Of a stretch of 64,000 nt of DNA, positions 49,570-60,153 are shown one piece after another. Position numbers and translations under genes: made by a program. Below the pieces are notes generated by a model. The model was not told the origin of the DNA, did not search any database, and saw only the letters and a program-made list of their open reading frames with translations. The DNA is from Bacteroidota bacterium (lineage in GTDB: Bacteria; Bacteroidota; Rhodothermia; Rhodothermales; UBA10348), in contig JAJCYP010000106.1 in the NCBI GenBank assembly GCA_029262855.1, positions 34,867 through 98,866 on the forward strand, in the 5' to 3' direction. The stretch's first letter is position 1; every line of letters starts with the position of its first letter.

Positions 49570-50325
49570 ATGCGCGTAGGCTGGATTGCGCTCATGCTGT
49601 GGGGGTGTTCGGCATCCGTCTCGGCCGCTCAGGATGTGTATATCCAGGCTGGAACTCAGGCCGAAACCATCGACTGCGATAGCGGTGGCTGGATGCAGAC
49701 CGGTGCCGGCATTGGCCTGGACGGAGACCGATTCGACGCGTTCGTGGGGGCCTCCCGCTCGTCCCGGTGTGGGAGCGCGGAGACGCGTTTGCTGGCCGAC
49801 CTCTACCACACTTTCGGTGGAGGGACGTACGCGAATCTCCGCATCGTTCTCACGCCCAACGCGGAGCGTCATTCCCGATCGGACGTCCTGGCCGAGGTGT
49901 TCCGCGCCATCGGGAAGGGCTACGAGACCTCGGTTCAGGTCAGACAGATGAGGTATCCCGGGACGACCGCGACAATCGTGGCCCCTTCACTGGCCCGGTA
50001 CGTGGGGGATCGCTATGTCCGCGTGCAGGTGTTGGGGGCAAAAACGAGCGAAACACCCTTGAGCGTGGCGGCCACTTTCTCGATCCGGACTTATCGGGAT
50101 GGCCTGAACTACGTTGAGTTTCGCACAGGCGCAGGCAGGGAGGTGATAGATCTGCCGGGCGCCTTGGTGGTGAGCTTGGGCTACTTCGTTGGCCTCAGAG
50201 CCAATCAAAGGATCGGCCGTGTTCGCCTGGCGCCCGCCGTAGGCTGGACCTATGACCAACAGCTCGGCCGGCGCGCGACGATAGGCCTGCAGGTGCGGAC
50301 TGCCGGCGGGGAAGGGCGAGAGTGA
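49570..50325 (+). CDS. YaiO-like outer-membrane beta-barrel protein
   Basis: Signal peptide, alternating beta-strand pattern, 251 aa. Confidence 0.55.
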   Translation: MRVGWIALMLWGCSASVSAAQDVYIQAGTQAETIDCDSGGWMQTGAGIGLDGDRFDAFVGASRSSRCGSAETRLLADLYHTFGGGTYANLRIVLTPNAERHSRSDVLAEVFRAIGKGYETSVQVRQMRYPGTTATIVAPSLARYVGDRYVRVQVLGAKTSETPLSVAATFSIRTYRDGLNYVEFRTGAGREVIDLPGALVVSLGYFVGLRANQRIGRVRLAPAVGWTYDQQLGRRATIGLQVRTAGGEGRE

Positions 50326-51170
50326 CGTCACCACTCGAACTCCGGCTCGCCATTGCCGCTGCCATCGGTGCCGGGGCGATGGTGTTGTATCTGGTGGCAC
50401 TCCTGGTGGCAGCCCGTGTGTATGGCAAATTCAGGCGTCTGAGACGCGCGAATTTTGTGGACGCGTGGCAGGACTATCTCGCGTCCGACAAACCGCCGAT
50501 AACGGCCCGGATCCTGTCGTTGCACCCCGAGGAAGTCCACCACCTGATGAGGGGTTGGAATCTGGCTGTTGAACAGGCCTTCGTGCTACAGCGGGCCGGT
50601 GCCAGGGGGCTAACCGAGCGTGTGGCCAGGCTGCGTGACATAGCCTATGCAACCGAACTGACACACGCGGCACTCGCGCTCGCCTTCCGCGGCCAGACCC
50701 GGGACGAGCGGATTTCTGGCCTCCAGGCGCTCGGGTTGATTGGTCGAAGAGAGGTGGTTGCCCGACTGATTCCTGTGCTCGACAGTCCCGATTCGCTCCT
50801 GGCTCTGGCGGCATTCGAGGCCCTGATTCGCATTGATGAGCAGTCGATTGCCGAGCGAATCGATGGCCTGTTGTGCTCGCGTCCCGAGTGGCCGGAGCAT
50901 GCCGTGTCCAGCGTGATTCTAGAGATGGACGAGACGACCCGATCGGTACTGGTCTCGCAAATTGGCTTCCGGCCTGACGCCTGCGTCGCGCGCGTGATAT
51001 CGACCCTTGAGCGCATTCACCATGCCGGAGCGACGCAGCTTCTTCGATACAAGCTGTCCGGAGACCGCCCGGTGGCCGAGAAGGCCAGTCTGCTGTATGC
51101 CGTGCAGGACGAAGGGCACATTCGTCTGGTTGAGGAAGCCCTCCGCCGCGAACCGGGGGCCTGGCCTTGA
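50322..51170 (+). CDS. Membrane-anchored HEAT-repeat protein
   Basis: N-terminal TM (AIGAGAMVLYLVALLVA) plus HEAT-like helices (ERISGLQALGLIGRREVVARLIPVLDSPDSLLALAAFEALIRI). Confidence 0.7.
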   Translation: MTSPLELRLAIAAAIGAGAMVLYLVALLVAARVYGKFRRLRRANFVDAWQDYLASDKPPITARILSLHPEEVHHLMRGWNLAVEQAFVLQRAGARGLTERVARLRDIAYATELTHAALALAFRGQTRDERISGLQALGLIGRREVVARLIPVLDSPDSLLALAAFEALIRIDEQSIAERIDGLLCSRPEWPEHAVSSVILEMDETTRSVLVSQIGFRPDACVARVISTLERIHHAGATQLLRYKLSGDRPVAEKASLLYAVQDEGHIRLVEEALRREPGAWP

Positions 51171-52537
51171 CATACAGCGACATCGCCACCGCCGTCGAGT
51201 GGTTCTTCCTGGGGTACTTCGGTCTCATGCAGCTGTCGTACTTCGCGCTGGTGATGGTGGCGTTCATCGAGATTTTGGCGAGGCTTCCCCGCAAGGGCCT
51301 GCGACCACTGCCGTCAGTAGCCAGTCGATACGCGCCTTCGGTTTCAATCATCATGCCAGCCTACAACGAGGAGTCGATGATCCTCCGGGCGCTGGAGACC
51401 ATGCTCCTTCAGGAGTACCCGGCGCTCCAGATCGTGATCGTCAACGACGGCTCGAAGGACCGGACTCTGGAGGTGCTGACGGAGGGGCTGAGCCTGGTGC
51501 CTGCCGTTCTTCCCGCGCGCAGCAAGCTGAACTGCGCCCCGACCCGCGGCATCTTTCGTAGCCAGACCGCGCACGACATCGTGGTGGTCGACAAGGAGAA
51601 TGGTGGAAGCAAGGCCGATGCGGTCAATGCGGGAATCAACTACGCCCGGCATGACCTCATCTGCATCATCGATGCCGACACGCTCTTCGAGCGGACCACC
51701 ATTCGCCAGGCCGTGGACGAGTACGTTCGACACCCGGGCACGATCGCGGTCGGGGGCACCATCCTGCCCCTGAACGGCTGCGTCCTGGACGGGGAAGGCT
51801 TTGTCTCGGAGGCACGCGTCCCCAAGAACTTCTGGGCCCGCATCCAGACGCTGGAGTACATCAGAGCCTTTCTGCTTGGCCGGATGGGATGGGTTCCGTT
51901 CAATGCCGTGACGATCATTTCCGGGGCGTTCGGGCTCTTTGACCGCTCCGCCGTCGTGGCAGTCGGAGGATACAGCCTGGACGCGATCGGCGAGGACATG
52001 GATCTGACGTTGAAGCTCCACAAATGGGCGCTGGCCCAGGGCAAGCCCTACCGGATCGGCTTCGTCCCCGAGCCATTGGCCTGGACAGACGTCCCGGAGA
52101 CGCATCACGAGTTGCAGCAGCAGCGCATCCGATGGCATCAAGGTCTTTCCGAGGTGGTGGCCGCCCACAAGGACATCGTTTTCCGGCACGGGGTGCTGGG
52201 CTGGCTGTCCTTCCCGTCCCAGATTGTCTTCGAGTGGCTCAGTGCGATCCTGGAGACGCTCGGGTATATCATCACGATCGTCGCCTGGAGTCAGGGCTGG
52301 ATCTCCGACGAGGCCGTCGTCGCATTCCTGGTACTCTCCCTGGGCCTCGGCATGCTGCTTTCCGTGGCGTCGGTCCTGCTGGAGGAAATCGCATTGAGGG
52401 TCTTCCCGCGGCTTCGGGACGTCGCGCTGATCTGTGCCTACGCGGTGGTGGAAAATCTCGGGTATCGACAGATGCAGGCCGCCTGGCGCATCATTGGGTT
52501 TTTTCGCTGGGCGATGCGCTCTGGGCACTCCTGGTAG
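51167..52537 (+). CDS. Processive family 2 glycosyltransferase (BcsA/PgaC-like)
   Basis: VSIIMPAYNEE, IVNDGSKD, DADTL, EDMDLT, QQQRIRWHQG (QxxRW), C-terminal TM helices. Confidence 0.9.
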   Translation: MTYSDIATAVEWFFLGYFGLMQLSYFALVMVAFIEILARLPRKGLRPLPSVASRYAPSVSIIMPAYNEESMILRALETMLLQEYPALQIVIVNDGSKDRTLEVLTEGLSLVPAVLPARSKLNCAPTRGIFRSQTAHDIVVVDKENGGSKADAVNAGINYARHDLICIIDADTLFERTTIRQAVDEYVRHPGTIAVGGTILPLNGCVLDGEGFVSEARVPKNFWARIQTLEYIRAFLLGRMGWVPFNAVTIISGAFGLFDRSAVVAVGGYSLDAIGEDMDLTLKLHKWALAQGKPYRIGFVPEPLAWTDVPETHHELQQQRIRWHQGLSEVVAAHKDIVFRHGVLGWLSFPSQIVFEWLSAILETLGYIITIVAWSQGWISDEAVVAFLVLSLGLGMLLSVASVLLEEIALRVFPRLRDVALICAYAVVENLGYRQMQAAWRIIGFFRWAMRSGHSW

Positions 52538-52544
52538 GCCCGAT

Positions 52545-53174
52545 TCAATGGGCGCTGGGCCAACTGACGGCCAGCACATGATCGTCCCTGAGCTCAAACC
52601 GCGACTCCCACGACGATCGGCCCGACACGTGTGCTGTACCGGCAGAGAGATCCACAGACAGGCGAAGCGACTTTGGGGAGAGTCTGAGGCCGGTTCGCTT
52701 GGCCTTCAGAACGGATTCCTTCAGGGCCCAAAACAGCACGATCTGATGTTCGGCGGGCAGGTCAACCTGATCCCGAAGCGTCATTTCTTCCGGGTGCAGA
52801 ATGAAGCGAAACAGGGATTCAGGACGACGTCGAATACGTTCCAGATCGAGACCGACCTCAGACGTTGCGATGGCGGCTGCGGCGTAGGGGCCACTGTGCG
52901 AAATCGAGAGTTGCCAGGGCGATCCCGGGACGAGCAGGGACCCGTCCGGCAGTACCTCGAGCGGGACCTGAGAGGGCGGGCAGCCGAGGGATTCGGCCAG
53001 CAGGCCTCGGGCCGCATATCGACCGAGCGCGAATGAGTCCTGCCTCGCGACGCTTCGAAAGGTGGCGCGCCGCTCTGACTCGTCGGGGGTCAGGAGCGAG
53101 ACCGCGTGCCTGACCGACTCCGGCGTGTGGAGGGCTTCTTTGAAGCGTATATGTGGGGGTAGAACGATCCCGCT
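52545..53174 (-). CDS. 4'-phosphopantetheinyl transferase (Sfp type), start uncertain
   Basis: Frame reads ...LTPDESERRATFRSVARQDSFALGRYAARGLLAESLG...LSISHSGPYAAAAIATSEVGLDLERI...FWALKESVLKAKRTGL; no ATG/GTG/TTG found at the 5' end. Confidence 0.8.
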   Translation of the reverse strand, partial: SGIVLPPHIRFKEALHTPESVRHAVSLLTPDESERRATFRSVARQDSFALGRYAARGLLAESLGCPPSQVPLEVLPDGSLLVPGSPWQLSISHSGPYAAAAIATSEVGLDLERIRRRPESLFRFILHPEEMTLRDQVDLPAEHQIVLFWALKESVLKAKRTGLRLSPKSLRLSVDLSAGTAHVSGRSSWESRFELRDDHVLAVSWPSAH

Positions 53175-53176
53175 AG

Positions 53177-53788
<612 letters not shown>

Positions 53789-53870
53789 CGGTGTCGGTGG
53801 GGTCAGTGTGGGTAAAGGCCTTTGTTGGCCGCCCTCACAGAACGTCGAAGGCGTTCTGAGGTTGCGAGAC

Positions 53871-54455
53871 TCAGTCTCCCAGGGCCTTCATCATCCGGTA
53901 CTTGTCGTCCCGCGTCAACGTGCCCGCACGTTGCAGGCGGTCCAGCGCATCTTCCACAGCGTCCCGATCAGTCGCGGCCTCCCGCGATTCGGGCGTGCCC
54001 TGGTCTTCAAGGTCACTTCCGCGGCCGAAGTCCACGCCCTTGAGCATGGCTTCGCTCAGGAAGTGGGCCACGTGAGACGCTGCGTCCGGCTTCGCCGAGA
54101 AGTCGAGGGCGACTTCTGTGGTCGCGCGCCCACGATTCACATCCAGAAGCACGCGGCTTCCACGGAGCAGGCGTTTCTTCAGGTTCACACGAACGATGTC
54201 GTCGTACCGGATCTCCTGAGCATCTTGCAGGTCATTGTTCTGGAACACCAGGCGTTCCTTGCAGAGCACCACGCCATCCTTGGCACTGCCGAGCAGCGTC
54301 CCATCATAGAGGGCCAAAACCTCAGGGATGCGGACATCCTTGGCGTAGTCCTTTATCGCATTGCGAAGCTTGTCCGACGGTATGTCGGGCGCCACGAAGA
54401 GCCCGAGCCTGGGATCGTGGGGGATCAGGTCGATGGCTAGCGCGCGCACCACCAA
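53871..54455 (-). CDS. Bacterial PH-domain-like protein with SHOCT-like C-terminus
   Basis: [23 protein letters not shown]...; C-terminal [23 protein letters not shown]. Confidence 0.55.
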   Translation of the reverse strand: MVVRALAIDLIPHDPRLGLFVAPDIPSDKLRNAIKDYAKDVRIPEVLALYDGTLLGSAKDGVVLCKERLVFQNNDLQDAQEIRYDDIVRVNLKKRLLRGSRVLLDVNRGRATTEVALDFSAKPDAASHVAHFLSEAMLKGVDFGRGSDLEDQGTPESREAATDRDAVEDALDRLQRAGTLTRDDKYRMMKALGD

Positions 54456-54641
54456 GCCCTCTCGTTCACAGTGGCTATCGTTCCATTAATGCTGTGAGCC
54501 AGGCCTTTTATTATCATGGAGGCTGTTGATGCTTGATGCCACTAATATAGCGTAGTACCAGAATCATCAACCCGACACCTCTCAGGTTCGGGTCCGTTTG
54601 AAGACCTGGCGAGCGGCACTTCATCTACAGCAGCATAACGC

Positions 54642-56186
54642 GTGGCAAGAATATTTCAGAAGGAAGGAGGCGGAGAGAGCCATGGCAATCTCCGGCGAAA
54701 CGGTATTGCTGGCGCGACCCAGGCCTTTTTGTCTGGCATCGTCCTTTTTCTGGTCTATCGATTCGTTGTTCAGATTGTGGGCGTCGGAGACCTGGGAGTC
54801 TGGGCACTCGTGGCAGGAGCAGCTACTTCGAGCGGAATTGGCAACCTGGGTCTTGGCGCCGCCTCAGTGAAGTTCTCCGCGCGCTGGCTGGCTTCGCGAA
54901 ACTACCCCCAAGCCGATCAAGCCATAGTCACCGCGTTCTATGCCGCCGGAGTCTCTGTCGGGCTCCTTGCGCTATTGGGGAGTGTGGCACTTCCCCCAAT
55001 CCTCAACGTGATCATTTCCGAGCCGGCTGACTACCAACTCAGCCTGGAACTGCTGCCGTGGGCCTTAGGGGCATTCTGGATCCATGCGGTGGCTGGTATC
55101 CTTGCTGGCGGCCTCGACGGGTGGAACCGGATAGACCTGAGGGCCCTGGTGATAACCCTGGGGCTGGTGGTATTCGGGGTTTCAGCTGGGGCCCTCTTGC
55201 CTGCCTACGGTATTCTTGGCCTGGTGGTAGCTCAGATTGCACAGGGGCTGGTCTTGGTGGTCGGCGCGTGGCTGCTCCTTTGGAGGCTTTCACCAACGCT
55301 CACTGTTGTACCGGTTGCATTCAGCTGGGCATCTCTCAGGGAGATGCTCGGATACGGGGTGCAGTTTCAAGTGATCTCTCTGGCCCAGGTCATGACGGAG
55401 CCGCTGACAAAAGCTCTGCTGACGGCCTTCGGGGGAACGGAAATGACCGGCATTTTCGAGATGGCCAATAAGCTCGTGTTTCAGATTCGAGCGCTCGTGA
55501 GTTCGGGCTATCAGGCGCTGTTTCCCTATATAGCCAACCTCACTGAAACGGACCCTGGGTCTATCTCGGTTCTGTATGGAAAATCACTGCGAGTAGTGAC
55601 CTTCCTGGTCATCTTCCTCTTGCCGGCCACAATCATCGTCCTGCCGGTGGTCTCCCTCCTTTGGTTCGGACGGGTTGACTCCCTGTTTGTCCTGTTTGGA
55701 GGCACGATCGCGCTGGCATGGTATGGCAACCTTTTAACGACCCCATCCTATTTCACAAATGCCGGCACAGGAGCCCTTCGCTGGAATGTGATGGGACACC
55801 TTATTGTGTCAGTTCTGATTCTGGTACTGGGATGGTCTCTGGGGCAAATGATGGATGGATATGGGGTCGTTCTGGCATTCTCCATTGCCCTAATTGCGGG
55901 CAGTAGTGCAACCATGATTCAGTTGCATACCACGCTTGGGCTTCGCTGGACCGACGTATTTACCCGGGCAGACTTTTACTTCATGCTATCTGGAGTGCTG
56001 CTGGCGGCGGGGTATTTCTGGGGAGCGACCAGTGAGACAGGGCTGAATTGGAGCGGGCTGGTCTGGAGTGGCGCTTCAGCTGGAGGCCTGATTGCCTTGC
56101 TACTGTTGGCACGGCTACATCCACAGGCCAAGTGGATTCTGTCTCAAGTGCCCACCGGCTCACTGCGCTTCTGGCGTCCCTCCTAG
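54642..56186 (+). CDS. Polysaccharide flippase (Wzx-like, MOP superfamily)
   Basis: 514 aa, about 12-14 TM helices, N-terminal NGIAGATQAFLSGIVLFLVYRFVV. Confidence 0.8.
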   Translation: MARIFQKEGGGESHGNLRRNGIAGATQAFLSGIVLFLVYRFVVQIVGVGDLGVWALVAGAATSSGIGNLGLGAASVKFSARWLASRNYPQADQAIVTAFYAAGVSVGLLALLGSVALPPILNVIISEPADYQLSLELLPWALGAFWIHAVAGILAGGLDGWNRIDLRALVITLGLVVFGVSAGALLPAYGILGLVVAQIAQGLVLVVGAWLLLWRLSPTLTVVPVAFSWASLREMLGYGVQFQVISLAQVMTEPLTKALLTAFGGTEMTGIFEMANKLVFQIRALVSSGYQALFPYIANLTETDPGSISVLYGKSLRVVTFLVIFLLPATIIVLPVVSLLWFGRVDSLFVLFGGTIALAWYGNLLTTPSYFTNAGTGALRWNVMGHLIVSVLILVLGWSLGQMMDGYGVVLAFSIALIAGSSATMIQLHTTLGLRWTDVFTRADFYFMLSGVLLAAGYFWGATSETGLNWSGLVWSGASAGGLIALLLLARLHPQAKWILSQVPTGSLRFWRPS

Positions 56187-57163
56187 TATTTGGCCAGATC
56201 AGCCAGCCAGGCCTCCAGGCGTGGCATTTCGTCGCGGCCAACGACCTCACGTTCGCAAAGTCCCGAGTACACGTTGTAGAGATTGTCGGCAATGCTCGCG
56301 TCTCCACGTACCTTCTCGACGGCGAGTTCAAACGACGCCTCTCCCTCCAGGTACATGGGCACTTCTGATCTGAAATCAGCCAGGTAATCGTGCAGATTTC
56401 GTTCCTGCCGCACCGTTGCGTCCAGAAAACCAAGTCTCAGGCCGGCTGCCCAGAGAATTGGCTGAGCAATCAGACCCCTCAAGATGTCGGTGAACCGAAA
56501 TGTCACCGTCGAAGGCAGATACAAGAGCGGAAATGCTTCGCGCCTGAAGGCTGTGTTCTGGGAGTTGAACGGTGTAACAGTTCCTTCGGGCAGGACGATG
56601 GGGCCCTGCCGAGCGAACGTACAGGGCGTGTCATCGGTCAATCGGTAAACGGCATCGACATCAGGATCGTCATCGGCCAGGCCCTGCCAGACGCCCACTC
56701 GCACTGGACGAGCCTCACTCTCTGAAATGGTCATGCCATACGACGCGGTGACCAATCGAAGTGGGAAGCCTCTGGGCCAGATATTGGCAGCTGAGTAGCG
56801 GCGGTAGATGTTAACATAGCCTGAGTCCTCAATGTGTCGGTATTCCCCGTCGAACGGGGGGAAGCCCCAATCTGGATAAGGCAAATTGTCATCGTCGGTG
56901 TCCACAATCACGCTTGCTCCCTGCCTGACAGCGTGCAAATAGCCGACAAGCTTCCGGCAATAGTGATTATGGGGAAGCAGGGGCTCCAGTGAGAAACCCA
57001 ATTCGCTCTGGCGATCAACAGAGAGAAACTCCGCACCCGGGCACTCCCATTCGCTTGGACTCTTCAGGTCTCCCGCCACAGTCAAGGAGTAGTCCTGAAG
57101 CCGCGAGAATTCCTCCACTGCTTTGGTCGGTGGAAAAATGCTCGTAATGACGATATGCTTCAC
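56183..57163 (-). CDS. STELLO/DUF288-like glycosyltransferase
   Basis: MKHIVITSIFPPTKAVEEFSRL...; VIVDTDDDNLPY; NSQNTAFRREAFPLLYLPSTVTFRFTDILRG. Confidence 0.75.
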   Translation of the reverse strand: MKHIVITSIFPPTKAVEEFSRLQDYSLTVAGDLKSPSEWECPGAEFLSVDRQSELGFSLEPLLPHNHYCRKLVGYLHAVRQGASVIVDTDDDNLPYPDWGFPPFDGEYRHIEDSGYVNIYRRYSAANIWPRGFPLRLVTASYGMTISESEARPVRVGVWQGLADDDPDVDAVYRLTDDTPCTFARQGPIVLPEGTVTPFNSQNTAFRREAFPLLYLPSTVTFRFTDILRGLIAQPILWAAGLRLGFLDATVRQERNLHDYLADFRSEVPMYLEGEASFELAVEKVRGDASIADNLYNVYSGLCEREVVGRDEMPRLEAWLADLAKY

Positions 57164-58273
57164 TTAATTCCTGGAGTCGATAACTGAGAGAATACGATTT
57201 ACGGTTGCTTCCCAGGTGTACGTGGCGACACAATGAGCCTGGGCGCGCTGGCCCATCTCACGGAGTTGTTCGGGGTTCGAAAGCATGCGGAGCAGAAGGC
57301 TCGCCAGCGCGTCTGGCGTCTCTTGATTGGGAGAGGAACCGAACGTTCCATGCCCGCTGATTTCGGGGAAACTATTCCGGTTCAGGCCTACAATCGGCAT
57401 CCCGCAGGCCATTGCCTCGAGGTAGACCAAGCCCCACGGTTCGTTGCCAGCCGGCAAGAGAAAAAGTGTATGCGTCTCGAACAAGTCCTGAAGTTTCTCG
57501 GCAGACACGAATCCAAGTGCGGTAAGACCAGGCTCGGACTCGAGCTTGAGCCCATCTTCGCAGCCCACAACCGTCATGGACAGCTCTGGGTCTCTGGCGC
57601 GGGCAATCCGAAAGGCCTCTACCGCGAGCAGTCCGCCTTTGTCCTTGAATCGCCCTTTCGCGGTAAAGAGGATCTTCTTTCCTGCGTAATCCTTTGGTCC
57701 TGAGAACGGCCGGATCAGGCCGAGACCCGTGCCCACCGCCGTTACGTCATCGGCCGGAATGCCGTAATGCGAGATCAGGTCCTGTCTGACGTATTCGGCG
57801 ATAGGAAAGAGATGCGTCAGCTGACGGTACGCCCTCAATTCGAGTTTCTCGGCCGATTGGATGAATCTGTCCGAATACCTGTGCTGATCGGTGGCACCCC
57901 TCGTCCATAGATGCCAGGTGGCATCAGAAAACAGGTAGTGATCCTGACCCTTGGGCGGTCGAAGAAACGGTAGCGAAAGGGAGAACACGTGCAGTGTGGC
58001 CGAACTCGCGGCATTGCGTGTCTCCTGAGCCGCTCTGTGAGCCGAATAGTAACGCCTGAGTGGCTGGCGCTGATAGTCGTACGGGCCAAGAGTCACAGCG
58101 CCTACGGCAGCAAATGCCGCCTTCAGATAACGCGGCGCCTCGACATCAAATGCGCTACCTAAGCGATTCTGTTCTTCCAGCGAGGAAGCAATATGATGCG
58201 GGGTACCCGACCAGGTTCCGGGGTCCCGAGGGTCTCCAAGAGAGCAAATGTTCAGACGAGTGGGAGATGACAT
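57164..58273 (-). CDS. Group 1 (GT4) glycosyltransferase
   Basis: KKILFTAKGRFKDKGGLLAVEAF...LLPAGNEPWGLVYLEAMACGMPIVG; start at MSSPTRLNICSLGD (58273). Confidence 0.85.
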   Translation of the reverse strand: MSSPTRLNICSLGDPRDPGTWSGTPHHIASSLEEQNRLGSAFDVEAPRYLKAAFAAVGAVTLGPYDYQRQPLRRYYSAHRAAQETRNAASSATLHVFSLSLPFLRPPKGQDHYLFSDATWHLWTRGATDQHRYSDRFIQSAEKLELRAYRQLTHLFPIAEYVRQDLISHYGIPADDVTAVGTGLGLIRPFSGPKDYAGKKILFTAKGRFKDKGGLLAVEAFRIARARDPELSMTVVGCEDGLKLESEPGLTALGFVSAEKLQDLFETHTLFLLPAGNEPWGLVYLEAMACGMPIVGLNRNSFPEISGHGTFGSSPNQETPDALASLLLRMLSNPEQLREMGQRAQAHCVATYTWEATVNRILSVIDSRN

Positions 58274-58340
58274 TCCGCGTTCTGGTGGCGGTCCTTTGGC
58301 TCGGCCCTGAGCGCGCCCGCGTTGCCGCCTGGGCCTGAGT

Positions 58341-59825
58341 CTAGGGAAGGGCCGCGACCGAGGCCGCGCTGAAGTACGATTCGGTAAGCTCAAGGAGTTG
58401 CGGGTAGACTCCCAGGACCACAAGCGCAGCGGCGCAGACAACCAGTACGGCGGCCGAGGTCATCGGCACGGGGAACGCGCCTGTTGCGACGGGCACCCGG
58501 ACCTCGTCCTCCGTCTTCATGAAGAAGACCACCAGGACTCGCAGGTAGTAGTAGGCTGAGATCGCACTGGCAAGCACACCACAAATCGCCAGCCAGATGA
58601 GCCCCGAATCAATCGCGGGGCCAAAGACCGCCACCTTGCCCATGAAGCCGCCAAACGGCGGGAAGCCGCTCAAGCTGAACATGAAGACAACCATCGTCCA
58701 GCCCAGCAGCGGCTTGCGGTGGCCAATGCCCGCAAGCGAATCGAGTGTCTGCTCCCGGCCTCCCTTTTCATCCCACTCCAGCAGGGCAATCACACCGAAG
58801 GCGCCGATGTTCATCAGCGTGTAGATGAGCATGTAGTACAGCGCCCCGGAGTAGCCCTCCGGTGTGCCAGCGGCGAGCCCAACGAGTACGTAGCCCGCAT
58901 GTGCCACGGACGAGTAGGCCAGCATTCGCTTGACGTTGGTCTGGGCGATGGCCAGAATGTTGCCGAGCACCATGGTGATCAAGGCAACAATCGCCAGTAC
59001 CTGCGTCACGCCGGCGGCAGGAACCGCCGTATACAGGACCAGGATCAGGGAGGCGAAGCCGGCCGTCTTGGAGGCCGTGGACATGAAGCCCGTGATGGTG
59101 GTCGGTGCGCCCTGATACACGTCAGGGGTCCACATGTGGAAGGGCACGGCGCTGACCTTGAAGAAGAAGCCTACCAGGAGCAGGCCGACGCCGGCCCAGA
59201 ACAGGACCGATGTCCCGTTCGCTGCCACCGCCGCGCCGATCTCCATCAGGTCGAATGACCCCGTGGCCCCATAGATGAGAGCGATGCCGTACAGGAAGAA
59301 ACCGGTGGCGAAGGCGCCCAAAAGAAAGTATTTAAGTGCGCTCTCAATGGCTCCCTCGTCGTCACGGACCAGGCCGGTGAGGATATACAGGCTGATGGAC
59401 ATCGTCTCCAGCCCGACGAAAACGGCCACGAGGTTGTTGGCCGTGCCCAGCAGCATCATGCCGACGGTCGCGAAGAGCACGATGGCGTAGACCTCGCCAT
59501 AATTGTGCTTGATTCGGGAGAGATAGGGACCGCAGAGCTCCACCGAGAGTCCGGCCCCCAGCAGAATGATCATGTTCACGAAGGAAGCATAGCCACCCGT
59601 GCGAATCATCCCGTAAAAGGCCGTCCCAGCGGGGTCGGCGATGCGTGTCAACTCCCAGACGAAGGCCAGCCCCAGTCCGATTCCCGCCAGACGGGGGACC
59701 CAGGGAGTGTCATTCGAAAAGCTGTCGATGACGACGGCCACCAGGCCGAGAATGGCAAGCAGAACCATGGGAGCCGACGCCAGAAGGTCAGCCGGTAGGT
59801 TCGCGTATGCGTTGGTCAGGTCCAT
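58341..59825 (-). CDS. nuoN: NADH-quinone oxidoreductase subunit N
   Basis: Multi-TM Mrp-like subunit; MLAYSSVAHAGYVLVGLAAG; FSLSGFPPFGGFMGKVAVF. Confidence 0.93.
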   Translation of the reverse strand: MDLTNAYANLPADLLASAPMVLLAILGLVAVVIDSFSNDTPWVPRLAGIGLGLAFVWELTRIADPAGTAFYGMIRTGGYASFVNMIILLGAGLSVELCGPYLSRIKHNYGEVYAIVLFATVGMMLLGTANNLVAVFVGLETMSISLYILTGLVRDDEGAIESALKYFLLGAFATGFFLYGIALIYGATGSFDLMEIGAAVAANGTSVLFWAGVGLLLVGFFFKVSAVPFHMWTPDVYQGAPTTITGFMSTASKTAGFASLILVLYTAVPAAGVTQVLAIVALITMVLGNILAIAQTNVKRMLAYSSVAHAGYVLVGLAAGTPEGYSGALYYMLIYTLMNIGAFGVIALLEWDEKGGREQTLDSLAGIGHRKPLLGWTMVVFMFSLSGFPPFGGFMGKVAVFGPAIDSGLIWLAICGVLASAISAYYYLRVLVVFFMKTEDEVRVPVATGAFPVPMTSAAVLVVCAAALVVLGVYPQLLELTESYFSAASVAALP

Positions 59826-59844
59826 CGATTAATGCTTGAGTTTC

Positions 59845-60153
59845 TCAGACCCACGCGACGGCATTGATGCGTCGCGCGAGCTCGAGGTCCATGGCGGAAA
59901 CCTTGTTTCCTGCGTCGTGGGTGGTCAGACGAATGCGGACGGTGCCGTACACGTTGTTGATCTCCGGATGGTGATCCAACGATTCGGCCTGGTAGGACAT
60001 CGCAACCAGAAACGTCATCGCTTCCCGGAAGCTGCCGAACTTGAGCGTGCGCTCCAATCGGTCGCTTTCGTAGGTCCATCCCTTCAGACCGGACAAGCCG
60101 GCCTGAATCTTGGGAGGAGTCAATGCTGAGCGTGAGGGACTAGAGCCAGCCAC
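59845..60153 (-). CDS. Pterin-4a-carbinolamine dehydratase
   Basis: FGSFREAMTFLVAMSYQAESLDHHPEINNVYGTVRIRLTTHDAG. Confidence 0.92.
   Translation of the reverse strand: MAGSSPSRSALTPPKIQAGLSGLKGWTYESDRLERTLKFGSFREAMTFLVAMSYQAESLDHHPEINNVYGTVRIRLTTHDAGNKVSAMDLELARRINAVAWV

Noticed and set aside
51344-52597. 417-aa minus-strand ORF
   Set aside because: Antisense to the GT2 gene, whose catalytic motifs are all present.
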